From Persicaria tinctoria (Eukaryota; Streptophyta; Magnoliopsida; Caryophyllales; Polygonaceae): 64,000 bases of DNA. The translations under genes were made by a program, and so were the position numbers. The stretch's first letter is position 1. The number at the start of each line of letters is the position of its first letter. The notes below the pieces were generated by a model. It did not search any database. It was not told the DNA's origin and was given only the letters and a program-made list of their open reading frames with translations. The stretch covers positions 33,548,467 through 33,612,466 of the forward strand of contig JBANSL010000004.1 of NCBI GenBank assembly GCA_037127255.1. The letters run 5' to 3'. Below, in pieces: positions 33,714 through 45,266 of this stretch.

Positions 33714-34583
33714 ACATATATTGCACAACAACACTTTGTTTGCAATGACATCTAATTTTTATCCAATTTTGTTTTCAAGGTTGCTTTATAGAATATTGCT
33801 CAACATGCTCTTATTTTTGCTCATCAATAGAATAAAACTGCACAACATATTACAAATGGGGAAAACTTGCTCAACATCACTTTATTTTTGCTCAACGATA
33901 GTACATATATTGCACAACAACACTTTGTTTGCAATGACATCTAATTTTTATCTAATTTTGTTTTCAAAGTTGCTTTATAGATTATTGCTCAACATGCTCT
34001 TATTTTTGCTCATCAATAGAATAAAACTGCACAACATATCACAAATGGGGAAAACTTGCTCAACATCATCACTTTATTTTTGCTCAACGATAGTACATAT
34101 ATTGCACAATAACACTTTGTTTGCAATGACATCTAATTTTTATCCAATTTTGTTTTCAAAGTTGCTTTATATATTATTGCTCAACATGCTCTTATTTTTG
34201 CTCATCAATAGAATAAAACTGCACAACATATTACAAATGGGGAAAACTTGCTCAGCATCACCTTATTTTTGCTCAACGATTGTTTATATATTGCACAACA
34301 ACACTTTGTTTGCAACGAAATCTTAGTTTTATCTAATTGTTGCTCAACCTGATCTTATTTTTGCTCATCAATAGAATTAAATTGCACAACATACTACAAA
34401 TGGGGAAAACTTGCTCAGCATGGTAAAATTTGTATTAGTACATGGTAAAATTTCAAAATTTATTCTATATTATTGAATTAATGTTAATTTTCAAAAAGAA
34501 ATGTCATTTACAAATTTATAAATTGTATTATCTACTAACATTATTCTTATATAATACCGATGATAGAATTTGTGCTGACAGCC

Positions 34584-37030
34584 TTATCTTGAATGCTTCA
34601 TCCTCCTCTTGTACTCTCCCAATGAAAGCTTTCTATTTTTAGGTGGTCTTCCTGCTCTTTTTCTTACTACTGGGGGGTAACAGTTGATAGATTTGATCAC
34701 ATCAGGGATGTTTCCTTTATCTTCATCCAACACTGGATATATTGTTTCTGCATATGTCATATGCCAAGCGTCATTGCTATAAAATTTTGCAACAAAATCA
34801 GACACATTTGCTTTTATGTGTGTAATGGCTGCTAGAGCATGTACACAAGGTATTTTCTCCACATCAAATACTCTGCATGTACATGTCCTCGCTGATAAAT
34901 CAACTATAACTACAACTCCTTGACCATTGATCTCAAATTGTGATTCATTCATCTTTTCTAATCTGCATGCTCCAACTTGCGCTTGTGATTCTCTTATCAA
35001 CTTAAGGATCTCAGGAGTTATTCTGTCTTGATTTGCCAATGCTTTTTCTCTCCCGTCCAGAAACCATGATGTGAGCTTTTCCCTAGCAAACTCCACAAGT
35101 GCCACAATGGGATAATCCTTTTTTCCTTTGAAAACAGAGTTCAAACTCTCAGCATTGTTGGATGTCATCATGTTGTATCTATCACACTTTGAATGTGCTT
35201 TGGCCCATTTATCAAAACCTGCTGACACTAGATATTCTGATAGTTTTGGACAAGTTGCTTTGATTTGTGCAAGGTGGTTGTTGAACTCTTGGATATTGTA
35301 ACTCTCTACTGCTTTTTTGAACATTTTCCCCAGCTCTTTTTTCTTGAACGTCGCTTTGATGTTTTGTTTCAAGTGCCACATACATATGCAGTGTGTAGCT
35401 GTTGGGTAAGCTAAAGAGAGAGCCCTTGAAATGCTACCATGTCTATCAGAGACAAACACTAAGTCATTTGAAGGAGGCACAACCTGCAGCAGCTGATACA
35501 TAAACCATTCCCAGGAGCTGTTGTTTTCGGAGTCAACAATACCAAAAGCAAGTGGAAAGATTTGTCTATTTGCATCTTGTGCAACTATTCCAAGTAACGT
35601 TCCTCTGTATTTGCCAGTTAGGAATGTTCCATCAACAACAACAACCTGATATATAAACAAATAAAATTACTTATGTTATCAAAGTTAAGGAAATCGATGA
35701 CAACAGAATTTGTGCTGACACTGTTTAAGACATACCTTCTTTAAGAGGGGGAATGCTCTTATGCACTGTCCAAATGACAGAAAGAAGTACTGAAATCTAT
35801 CTTCTTTGTCTTTTGAAATTAAAGCTATAGTCCCATTGTTTCTCTCCACGAGCATATGGCAAAATGATGGTAAATCTGCATAATTTGATTCTGGTGTCCC
35901 CTTAACCATTTCATGAGCTATTTTTGATGACTTCCATGCTCTTCAGTAGCTAATTTGCATCTTTTGTTCTGTTCTTATTTTATCCTTTATATGTGCTGGT
36001 CTGTATCCAGCGTCAACACTGTGTAATTATACTTAAGTTAGAATAAATCATATATTAGAAAACAAGTTAAAATATAAATACTATCTCTTAAAAAAAGTTC
36101 TAACCTTGATTCGATGATACTTGCAATCACATAAGATGAAGGCTGTTTGCAGTGTTTTGTCCTGAAATCCCATGTGCAGGTGTGCATTTTCACATACACT
36201 ATGACCTCATGCCAAGTTGGACTAAAAGTTTTGACATGCACTTTCCATTTGCAGTCAGGATCTACACAATGCACTCTATAATACTTTATATATGCTTTTA
36301 CCACGCGAAAACCAAATATCTCAGTTATTGACAAGATTCCTAAAGCAAGCTTAACTGCTTTCCTTGATGCAAAGCTTTTGCCTACGCAAATCAAGTTTTG
36401 TGAATTGAGATTCACACTAGGCACAGTAGAGCTATCAGCATACCAATCTTCTAGTGTAGTTTCTCTCCTGTGTGCTGTAGAATAGAATGCTCTCCATATT
36501 TCATCTGCAGAATCTTCATCACTTGTAGTGTCACTGTTTAGAGAATTCATGTCCTCTCCAACATCTTCCAACAATACACCTTTCATCCTGGTGTCACTGA
36601 TCAATGTCATGTTATTTTCCCCTGTAACAATATTGGTAATAGTTGGATTGCATGCCACCATCTTTAAACTCTCAGCTGAGGATGCCTATTGATCTTCAAC
36701 TTCTTCACTATTTGATTTAATGCTGACACACAACTCCACAACAAATTTAACATTCTCTAGGTCGGACAACCTTATAAACTCTTTCAAATCAGCGTCACAT
36801 TCAACAAGAAGCAGAGCTCTCAACAATTTGAAAGGGTGTAAATGATTGAATTTCAATTCCAATGCACTATCTATATTGAATCTGTTGTGAACTTTTTCAG
36901 TTAAACCCTGTAATGTTATTGTCTCGTTAATCATAAACACCTTTGAAGTAGTGTCTCCAACAAAGGTTGGACATGAATCATTAAACAACCATTTCCCACC
37001 ACATACAACTGTAATAATGTGGGTTTCCAT
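34584..37030 (-). pseudogene. MULE A transposase (MuDR type), two in-frame stops
   Basis: Exons 37030-36105, 36018-35734 and 35645-34584 have consensus splice borders. The N terminus (METHIITVVCGGKWLFNDSC...) resembles the PB1-like front domain of MULE transposases. A MuDR DNA-binding region follows (YYRVHCVDPDCKWKVHVK). The MULE DDE domain comes next, with D in VVVVDGTFL, D in VFVSDRHGSI and E in SWEWFMYQL, then NMMTSNNAESLNSVFKG. A SWIM zinc finger (CTCRVFDVEKIPCVH) and a basic RKRAGRPPKNRK tail close the protein. Breaks are a TAG at 36686-36688 and a TGA at 35943-35945 (Trp in relatives). Otherwise the frame is complete, so decay is recent. An intact version would cut and paste the element between its terminal repeats. 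Confidence 0.88.
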
Positions 37031-38600
37031 TGTAATCTGCAGAGTATGAATTTAAGAGGATAAATACATTTAAGTAATAACAAACACAAACTGATTAAAA
37101 ACGATGACATGATCAACCAAAGTGAGTAAAATACACATCTTACTTAAAAGCAACAATAGATTTGCATTGTCAAAAGCAACAATAGATTTGCACACCTTGT
37201 GCAATTTTTCTATGACTTAATTGTAGTGCTGACATTGCTCAATCAATGTTCAATAACGATGACACGACCAACCAAAGTGAGTAGAATAAACATGTTATGA
37301 AAAATTTGCGCCAAAGGCGCAAATTTTGATGCTACTGTATGTATAAGCATAGATTTCCATACTGTTATAGCATATATAAGTATAAAATATTCTAAACAGG
37401 CATCCCCTGTGCAATTTTATTATGACTCCATTGCAGTGATGACATGGCTTAATCAATGTTCAATAAGGAAATCTAGTGATGACATTAGCAATCAAAGTCT
37501 AATAAGGAATCAATACTTTAATATAGAGTGCAGATTCAAGTGTAGTGATGACATGAACAACAAAATGAATACAATAGACCTGTTGTGAAGCGAATTATAT
37601 AAAAGTTGCACTTTTCGTGGGAAACTTCTAAGATTAAGGTATACTGATTATTTGAAACAATCATATTTAAATCACATCCTAAGCAATTATAGAGATGACT
37701 TGAGCAATGTAAAATATGAATAAGCATAAATAACCATAAACATACACAGATTCGATTTGAAACTTGAATATTACACTTATACAGAAAAAAATGCTCATAA
37801 ACATTAATTCATGTTTAAAAAATCAATCAAAATCTGCGCCAAAGGCGCAAATTTTGATGCTACTGTATGTATAAGCATAGATTTCCATACTGTTATAACG
37901 TATATAAGCATAAAAAATGAATCAAAGCAATAATCGCAAAACTGTTATAGCAGTAATAATTCTGTTCAACTATATTTCCATACTGTTATAGCATTTATAA
38001 GCATAGATAAACACAAATTTGGCGTAATCTACACTTGTAATCACACGATTCCAATCCGTAATCACAAAACCGAACCAGTTATTTGCGCCTTCGGCACAAA
38101 TTAAAGCAATAATCGCAAAACTGAAGCTGTAATTGCAAAACTGAAGCATACATAAACACAGCCTGAATCAGTAATCGGAAAACTCAAGTAGTAATCTCAA
38201 ACCAAAAAATTCTAAGATATTTGCGCCTTCGGCGCAAATTTAAGCAGAAATCGCAAAACTGAAGCAGTAATTGCAAAACCGAAGCATAGATAAACACAGA
38301 CTGAAGGAGCAATCTCAAAACTAAAGAAGTAATCCAAAAGTTCTAGTAAAATTTGCGCCTTCTGCGCAAATTGGCGTCTTTGACGCAAATTCTAATCGAC
38401 TTAAAATTCTAGTAAATTAATTGACTTACCTGATTCTCTAGATTACACTTCAAAATCGATAGCTTCGTTGATGTTGGAATGGTAATCTCTCGCAAATCCT
38501 AGCAATCTCCGGCGAGCAGGTCGGGAGAGAGAGATAGAGCGTCCGGAGATGGAGAACTGGAGGAGAGAGAAAATCGCGTTTCGAGAGACGGTGAAGCCTT
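37031..38600. other. MULE A 5' subterminal region with palindromes and TGACA motifs
   Basis: No gene is seen. A roughly 75-bp segment, ATTTTGATGCTACTGTATGT onwards, occurs twice (37321-37395 and 37850-37925). TGATGACA/TGCTGACA motifs recur at about 37219, 37258, 37435, 37478 and 37543. Five palindromes of the form TTTGCGCC-nnn-GGCGCAAA lie in the right two thirds. AATCGCAAAACTGAAGCAGTAAT-like phrases recur at 38105-38330. This is presumably the promoter and leader of the transposase gene. Confidence 0.65.
37301..38371. repeat. Five dispersed TTTGCGCC...GGCGCAAA palindromes
   Basis: Copies lie at 37301-37327 (perfect 12-base arms, AAA loop), 37831-37854 (AAA loop), 38081-38101 (TTC loop, one mismatch), 38219-38239 (TTC loop) and 38351-38371 (TTC loop, one mismatch). 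They are confined to the region between the transposase start and the right terminus. Confidence 0.85.
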
Positions 38601-38607
38601 TTATTTA

Positions 38608-38687
38608 GGACATTTTGCAAAAATGTCCCAAAACGCAGATATTTTGCAAAATTAGCCCAATTTCGTGGCTATTTTGCAAAACCCCCC
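38608..38687 (-). mobile_element. MULE A right terminal region
   Basis: It contains GGACATTTTGCAAAAATGTCC (21 bases, nearly palindromic), then ATATTTTGCAAAATTAGCCC, then GGCTATTTTGCAAAACCCCCC. Repeated TTTTGCAAAA with GTCC or GCC neighbours matches both termini of MULE B. The outer end is probably at about 38687. The left partner and target duplication were not found. Confidence 0.55.
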
Positions 38688-40511
38688 AAAAGAAATTAGG
38701 TTCACCCAATTGACATGTTGACGAACGTTACGACATGTCTTTGGGGTTTGGGCGGGTCTTGGTGACCTTGAAGGCCTTGGCGGAGGGGTGAGGTAATTAG
38801 GCGGGGGTCTAGGCGGGTCTTGAAGAGTTTTTTTTAGAAGAGTGATCATAATTACCAAAAATATTAATAGATACATAGTAGCAAATATTTGATAGGTGTT
38901 ATTTATTTATATATCGATTATTTTTTGTGGAAAGAATTATTTATATCAAAATTAATTATTTCATAGTTATTTTATTTATATCTATATTAATTTTGTAGGA
39001 GAATGAGTTATTTAGATCTAGATTAATTTTAATGTTATATTTGCAGTTATTAGTTTAATTATCATAATGTAATTTATATTTATTTTCATATTTATAATAG
39101 GATTTTTTTTATAGATAATAAATGTAATTTTATAATATTGTGTTAACATATTCCCGTGGAGAGGACGGGGCATACACTAGTGTATAAATAAATGGGTTAT
39201 CGTTTAACGTGGCTTAAATTTATTAGATCAACATTAATTGACGTGGCACAAAATCCAGCCCAGATTGCACCAGAGAACGACACGTAAGTGAATCGTACCA
39301 GAAACCGCTACATAGGATTTCCACGTCTCTGTTTTAGTATTATATATATATATATATACACACACACATATTTATATATATGATATTAATACCCATTTAT
39401 GTGCAGTTTTTGTAATATTAATTCGTTTGATATTAAAAAAACGTATAAAAGAACTTGTAATCAAGCATTAACTCTAACTATCACTATACTTTATATATTA
39501 TTTTATTGTTTAAAATTTTGAATAAAGTTTGTGCAAACACCCGTTTAACTAATTATTTTTTGACAATATATTTAATTGATTATCAATAAAAAATATATGA
39601 TATAATATAATATATCCATGTTTTAATGACATGTGTAAAATCTTATAAAAAATATATCGGTATTTAACAAAATCTGGTAAAAATAATTGACAACATATGA
39701 AAAACTTTACACAACTAAGTATTATTTCAATTTACCCAAAACCTTTTATTTTATTCACATTGATTAAATTTATTTAATTATTATTACCATGTAATATATT
39801 GATAAAGTTATTATCTTATAAAAATATGTTCATATATAACAAAAATAGGTAAAATCTTATCTTACATAATAATATTTAAAATTAGTTAACATCTTCTAAA
39901 AATATATCCATATATAATCAAATTGGGTCAAATTTTATTTTATGCATATATAGATATATTGACTAAATCGAGTTAGAATATGATTTTATCCATGTAATAA
40001 TAGGTAAAATCTTATCTTATATAATAGTATTTAAAATTAGTTAATATTTTCTAAAAATATATTTATATCTAATCAAATTGGGTCAAATTTTATCTTATGC
40101 ATAGATAGATATATTGATTAAATAGAGTAAGAATAAAATTTTATCTTATGCAATATTGACTATTTAAAAAAAAAATTGATTGGTTCATAAGACTAATATC
40201 TATATCTAAGGAAATCGAGCTTTATCTTATGCATATATAGATAAATTGATTAAATAGAGTTAAAATAAAATTTTATCTTATGCATATATCGATATATTGA
40301 TTATATAGAGTTATGCATATATCGATATATTGATTATATAGAGTTAGGATAAAATTTTATCTTATGCATATATTGATTATTTCAAAATTTTATAATTCGT
40401 TTATACGACTACTATTAAGGAGAAATTGTCATGTATCTGAGGGGGAATTCTCCTTTATTATATATAATTGATGATTGATGATTGATGATTAAATTTGATG
40501 AACTTGGTAAA
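38688..40511. other. AT-rich intergenic DNA with local repeats
   Basis: No gene is recognised. Between about 39890 and 40390, phrases such as AATTTTATCTTATGCATATA and ATATATTGATTAAATAGAGT recur several times. One 34-base block (GCATATATCGATATATTGAT onwards) is perfectly duplicated in tandem at about 40280-40345. A short (TA)n(CA)n run lies at 39343-39370. Confidence 0.6.
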
Positions 40512-40513
40512 TA

Positions 40514-40750
40514 CTCCCTCCGTTAATTAAAACTTGACGTTTTACTATTCACGCACGTATTTTTAGGTGTTAAAAACTATATAAAATATTAAATTTTTTA
40601 ATAATTTTTTTAAATAATATCATACTTATTACTATTAAGTATGAATTTATAATAACAAATTTAAAAAAAAGTTAATATTTTATATAGTTTTTATCGTTCT
40701 AAAAAAGCGTGCATGAATAGTAAACGACAAGTTTTAATTAACAGAGGGAG
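40514..40750. mobile_element. Stowaway-type MITE (Tc1/mariner)
   Basis: 237 bp, bounded by TA target duplicates at 40512-40513 and 40751-40752. The inverted termini are CTCCCTCCGTTAATTAAAAC at the left and CTCCCTCTGTTAATTAAAAC at the right (reverse complement). The arms continue to pair inward (AAACTTG..., AAAAACTATATAAAATATTA). The element lies about 110 bases before the S28 peptidase ATG, in its promoter or leader. Confidence 0.93.
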
Positions 40751-40861
40751 TATATAGTTAGATTCTGTTGATTTGTTTCTTGTCTCCCTATAAAAATCAA
40801 AATCCAACTAATTGCCTAAAAAAAAAGAGTTAAAACTCGTGCCCTAAATTTGAAAGCAACC

Positions 40862-42479
40862 ATGTGTTCATCATCTAGAGTACTAGCATGCCTCTTCTTG
40901 GTCGTCCTCTTCTTCTCCGACGTCTCTTCGTTCCCTTCCCCCGGCGGCCGGAGACAGATCGGCATCCATGGAAGAAAGCAATGGAAGACGTCGACGAACC
41001 CCGGCAGCTCCAAGATCCAACGTATTCAAATTGAAAGCTTCGAGAGGAAGTACTACAACCAGACGATTGACCATTTCAACTACCAGCCTCAGAGCTACGA
41101 CACCTTCAGGCAGAAGTTTGTAGTTAACTTCGACTACTGGGGTGGTGCCCATTCCCATTCCCCCATCTTCGTCATGTTGGGTGACGAAGCTCCAATGTCC
41201 GATGATGCCTGCGTCGGCTTCCTTACTGATAATGCTCATCGATTCCGCGCTCTTTTAGTTTCTATAGAGGTACTATTTACTAATACTAGTTTTGTTTCTG
41301 TTGGAATATGGGGTTACCCACATTAAAAAGATTGAGATATAATCTTGGCGGGCTACAGGGTTTGTATGTTGTTTGTGTCTCTTGTACGTGGCCCGCACAC
41401 GAACTGATGTTAATTTTGTTTTGATGGATACAATAGCATCGGTTTTATGGAGAATCAAGACCATATGGACTGACTATGAAGCAAGTGATGAACAATGAGA
41501 GTGTCCGAGGATACTTCAACTCAGCCCAAGCCCTTGCAGACTACGCAGAGGTGATCCTCTACCTCAAGGAGCAACTCAACGCCACCTATTCCCCAGTTAT
41601 CGTTTTCGGTGGATCCTATGGTGGAAGTAAGCTATGAATTGATCGAATCGATCTGTACTTTTCAGTTGCAAATCAATCCATCTGTCTAAACATCGATCTA
41701 TACGACTATACATATATAGGATTCGATTTTAACTGTACATATATTGCAGTGCTTGCTGCTTGGTTTCGGCTCAAATACCCACACATTGCGATGGGAGCTC
41801 TGGCATCTTCTGCGACGATAGTCAATTTGGATGGAATTGCTCCGAAAGATTCATACTGCTCCGGTGTCACCAAAGATTTCAAAGTACAACTTCACAATAT
41901 ATCATATATTATATGATGCATATCTTTAATTAGTTTTTACTTTTCTGCAACTTTAAGTTTCATGTGCATTACTTTATATCAATTGTCATTGTTAACCTGC
42001 AGGAAACCAGCCAGAGTTGCTACGAAACGGTAAAAAAATCGTGGGATGAAATCGACAGAGTCGCTTCTTTGCCAAACGGTCTTTCGATCCTAACCCAGAA
42101 ATTCAACATTTGCAAGTTTGTACACAAAAATAAAAAATCATGCTATATATATTGTTACTGCTAAGTGCTAACATTAATTTTCATCATAAAATTAACCTAC
42201 TTACTACGTTTTCCCTCTTTAATTTAGGCCCTTGGTCGACGCTGATGAGCTGAAGAACTACTTGAACGACATCTACAGCAATGCAGCTCAATACAATTAT
42301 CCAGAATTGACCTCCATCTGTGAAGCCATCGATGCCGGAGATGAAAGCACTGACATCCTTAGCCGCCTGTACGCAGCAGTCGTTGTGAATGACGGTGGAT
42401 CTGAGGCTTGTCATCACAACGTTAGTGCCGCCAAAGATCCTACCAGAGGAAGAATTAAGACTGGGATGGGATTGGCAGG

Positions 42480-42516
<37 letters not shown>

Positions 42517-43604
42517 CACATTTTCCGTACTTCCTTCGTCGGTTTTGCCCTAACTAACAAGTGTTGTTTGCAAGTACAAACAAATGTTGTTTCTTAGATT
42601 TACATGGGTCGTCTACGAAAATGCAGTGTTGCAGCGAGGTTATGATACCCGACAGTTGTGGCACAACCCCAGACAGTGACATGTATGAATCATGGTCGAA
42701 TGAGATCAATGAAACTATGCTTAAAGAAGACTGTATGGCCCAATACAATGTTTCTCCGCGCCCACATTGGTTAACCACCAACTATGGCGGTCATGTACGT
42801 ATCAACTTATAAGATCGAAGCATTCGTTCAATGAGTTATTAGATTCTTGATAAGTATGCCAGTTAATGTATACTTTTTGCAGGATATGAAGTTGATACTC
42901 AAGAATTTCGGAAGCAACATTATATTCTCCAATGGCTTATATGATCCTTACGCTGGCGAAGGGTAAACTCAAACCAACTGAATTATATTCTTTTGTGTCT
43001 TGTATATGTAAAGTATTTCAATCATTGATCGGATAAGTTTGTTTGTAGGGTGCTCGAGAGCTTATCCGACACCCTCATTGCTGTGAAAACCGAAAAAGGT
43101 TAGCATATGATCGACCCCAAGTTACTGTCCCAGCGATTAAATTAATTTAGAAGGATTGATTTGTTGAATTGTTTCGATCAGGGTATTATTGTCAAGATAT
43201 AGAGCCAGAGTCACCGGATGACCCATCATGGTTGACTGATCAAAGAAACGAGGAAATCAGGATCCTCCAAGATTGGATTCGGAGCTACCATAAGGATCTC
43301 CGAGAATCAGGCCTGTAAGTTACCTGATTTATACTACTCGTTTTCAGTAGTACTATACTACTAGTGAGATTTTAGGCCTGCAAAGACTAATCAAGTATAC
43401 ATGCAACTTTACAAAATTCTGTAAATTAATAGGAAAGCCTGATTTTTTTTAATCTGAATTATTGTTAATGGTAGGTTAAGTGTAGCTGCAACTGCAAGTT
43501 CAAGCTCGGATTTGGAGCCAAGGAGAAAGTTAAACTTACTATCAAGGTTGACCACCCTGATGTTGATGCTGTATATATGGCATTGGCAGCTATATATGTG
43601 TTAG
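40862..43604 (+). CDS. Family S28 serine peptidase (Pro-X carboxypeptidase-like), catalytic His missing
   Basis: ATG at 40862. Exons: 40862-41269, 41437-41626, 41750-41883, 42003-42115, 42228-42478, 42598-42794, 42883-42962, 43049-43098 and 43182-43314, with a predicted last exon 43475-43604; all borders are GT-AG. Residues 1-24 are a signal peptide ([16 protein letters not shown]), so the product should enter the secretory pathway, and N-x-T/S sites follow (NQT). Family landmarks are [24 protein letters not shown], the nucleophile in GGSYGG and the Asp in [10 protein letters not shown]. Where S28 enzymes have HH(L/V)DLR, this protein has KGYYCQDIE, so the catalytic His is absent and peptidase activity is doubtful. 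The exon 6 start ([12 protein letters not shown]) is also atypical. If the GTAAGT at 43315 is not used, the gene ends at TAA 43316-43318. Confidence 0.85.
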
Positions 43605-44344
43605 AGATGGAGATGAAGCTAGGTGTTCTTTGTTTACTTTTTTTTTCTTTCTATATACTATTACCCTTTATTAGTTTCTTTTTAGGTGTAAATTAAATGT
43701 TTTTATATCAATCGATCCGTTTTAGGCGCTGGCTCAGGTGTGTAGTTCTAAGCTTACTAGCTCGATCTCAACTTTTTTTTAATCTTAGTATATATCCCAC
43801 ACTTTGTTATTTTAAAAATCTGCCCATTTTTTTTAAGAAAACAAACTAAAATATACTTAATTATACTCCTTATTATTACTCTACATTTTACTTTCTTCAA
43901 AATTACAATTAACACTTGTCTAATCATTACAATGACAAGTTTGTAAAGTGGATCACAAAATACCTAAAATAACATATTTTTCTTAATAAAATTTACATCT
44001 CAAAACGACAAAACAAAGAGAGTATTGTTTCTGTAAAATAAAAAATTTGGATCAAATCTTGATAATTTGGAAGTTTGATTGACCAATGATCATATCTCTT
44101 ATGGAGTTATTTAATTATGGACAATTGATATGAAATTCGAGTGAAGATCACCTTTAACATTTTGTGTAATATTCAATATATGTTACGTAAAATTATTTTA
44201 GATTAAAATTATTGAGGGTTTTTTTTTTTAAAAAAAATTTATAACAATGTTATAATTGATAATTCATGCACATGAAAAATAATGGTTTAAAAAATTATGA
44301 AAATATTTTTCTAAGAACAAATATGTGAAGAAATCACAAAATAG
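43605..44344. other. AT-rich 3' flank of the S28 gene
   Basis: No feature is recognised beyond the likely 3'UTR. T/A homopolymer runs are common. Confidence 0.6.
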
Positions 44345-45077
44345 CAATATTTTAGTCAAATTTTCTTTTTACAATAAAATTTTTAAAATATTTTTTTTAC
44401 TTATGTGTAAAAATCATCAATTTATAAAACATAGTTATAATGTTTTTTTTTTTAATTTGTCAATGATTAAGTTAAAATTATTTTGTGTAACAGTGAGTTG
44501 CTACAAAGTGTAATAAGCCAGTGAACTTCACTTATCAACTTTGTATTTTAAAAAGGAATAAAAAGTTAATATATATAATATTAAAATAGAGATTTATGTC
44601 ATTTTTGGTACAATATAGTCTCATCGATCTTTTTCAGCCATATTAATCATTTCCGTTTTTTAGCCACCTCATTTAATATGGGTCAAAATTATAATATCTT
44701 GGCCATTAGTTATATTTTATGAGGATTCTCAATTGATTGTTATTATTGTAAATTTAGAATAAAATGTGATATAGTTAAAAAAAAAAAAGTATCCTCATTT
44801 CTTCATATATTTGTGATAATTATTAAAATATAATATGATCGGAAAGAGTATTATAAAAAAAAATTCAAAATTTTAGGTTTAATTTTTTGCCTTTTACATT
44901 TCACTTGAACAAAGTTTAATGATGGTTTGAAAATTGAAACCTAGCAAATATTATAAAATTGAATCTAATTAATTAGTACGTAGTATAAATATTTCACTAG
45001 GTTTAGACTTAAAAACAAGTTAGTTAATTATGCACTAGATCCCCATAAAGATGTAAAACTGAATCAAATAATATTTT

Positions 45078-45162
<85 letters not shown>

Positions 45163-45163
45163 A
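44345..45163. repeat. Tandem duplication, copy 1 (uninterrupted)
   Basis: It matches 45267-45866 plus 57413-57639 nearly base for base, from TAGTCAAATTTTCTTTTTAC to the (TA)n run. The repeat spacing is about 922 bp. This copy shows the target of MULE B without the insertion (GGTTTAATTTTTTGCC at about 44876). Confidence 0.92.
45084..45161. repeat. (TA)n microsatellite
   Basis: Long alternating TA run at the end of duplication copy 1. Copy 2 has the equivalent run at 57587-57639. Confidence 0.95.
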
Positions 45164-45266
45164 AAATTGTTTTTATTGAAATAGTTGATAGAAACAAAAA
45201 ATATAGAGAGAAATAAAAAAGAATTAATGATATAGTAAAACAAATAAAAAGTGAAGGAGTTGGGAA

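Larger units (their letters stand above)
32440..34425. repeat. Tandem array, about 190-bp unit, carrying TTGCTCAACA/TTGCACAACA motifs
   Basis: Units begin at about 32463, 32652, 32842, 33032, 33799, 33988, 34182 and 34340, spaced 189-195 bases apart where uninterrupted. Each carries TTGCTCAACAT, TTATTTTTGCTCATCAAT, GCACAACATATTA, GAAAACTTGCTCAACATCAC, GATAGTACATATATTGCACA and TTTGCAA(C/T)GACATCT. The array lies between the two minus-strand genes of MULE A and is interrupted by a MITE at 33137-33705. Open frames here (32637-33167, 33703-34326) translate the repeat and are not genes. Confidence 0.92.
15748..38687. mobile_element. MULE A: putative large composite Mutator-like element, left end not found
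   Basis: The right end at 38608-38687 has the TTTTGCAAAA-type terminal sequence also found at both ends of MULE B, next to a MuDR-type transposase gene. Leftward, the same dispersed motifs (TGCTGACAC, TGGTGACAC, TTGCTCAACA, TTGCACAACA) continue past the Ulp1-like gene, the small gene and both RING genes to 15850. This suggests one mobile unit interrupted by a LINE and a hAT-like MITE. The left terminus is not visible; it may have been split off by the LTR elements. The transposase and Ulp1-like part (27.6-38.7 kb) is well supported. Including the RING genes is an inference from shared repeats. Confidence 0.45.

Noticed and set aside
32637..34326. Repeated LHNILQMGKTCSTSLYF-type protein
   Set aside because: It is the translation of the 190-bp tandem array, not a gene; no start context or splice structure supports it.
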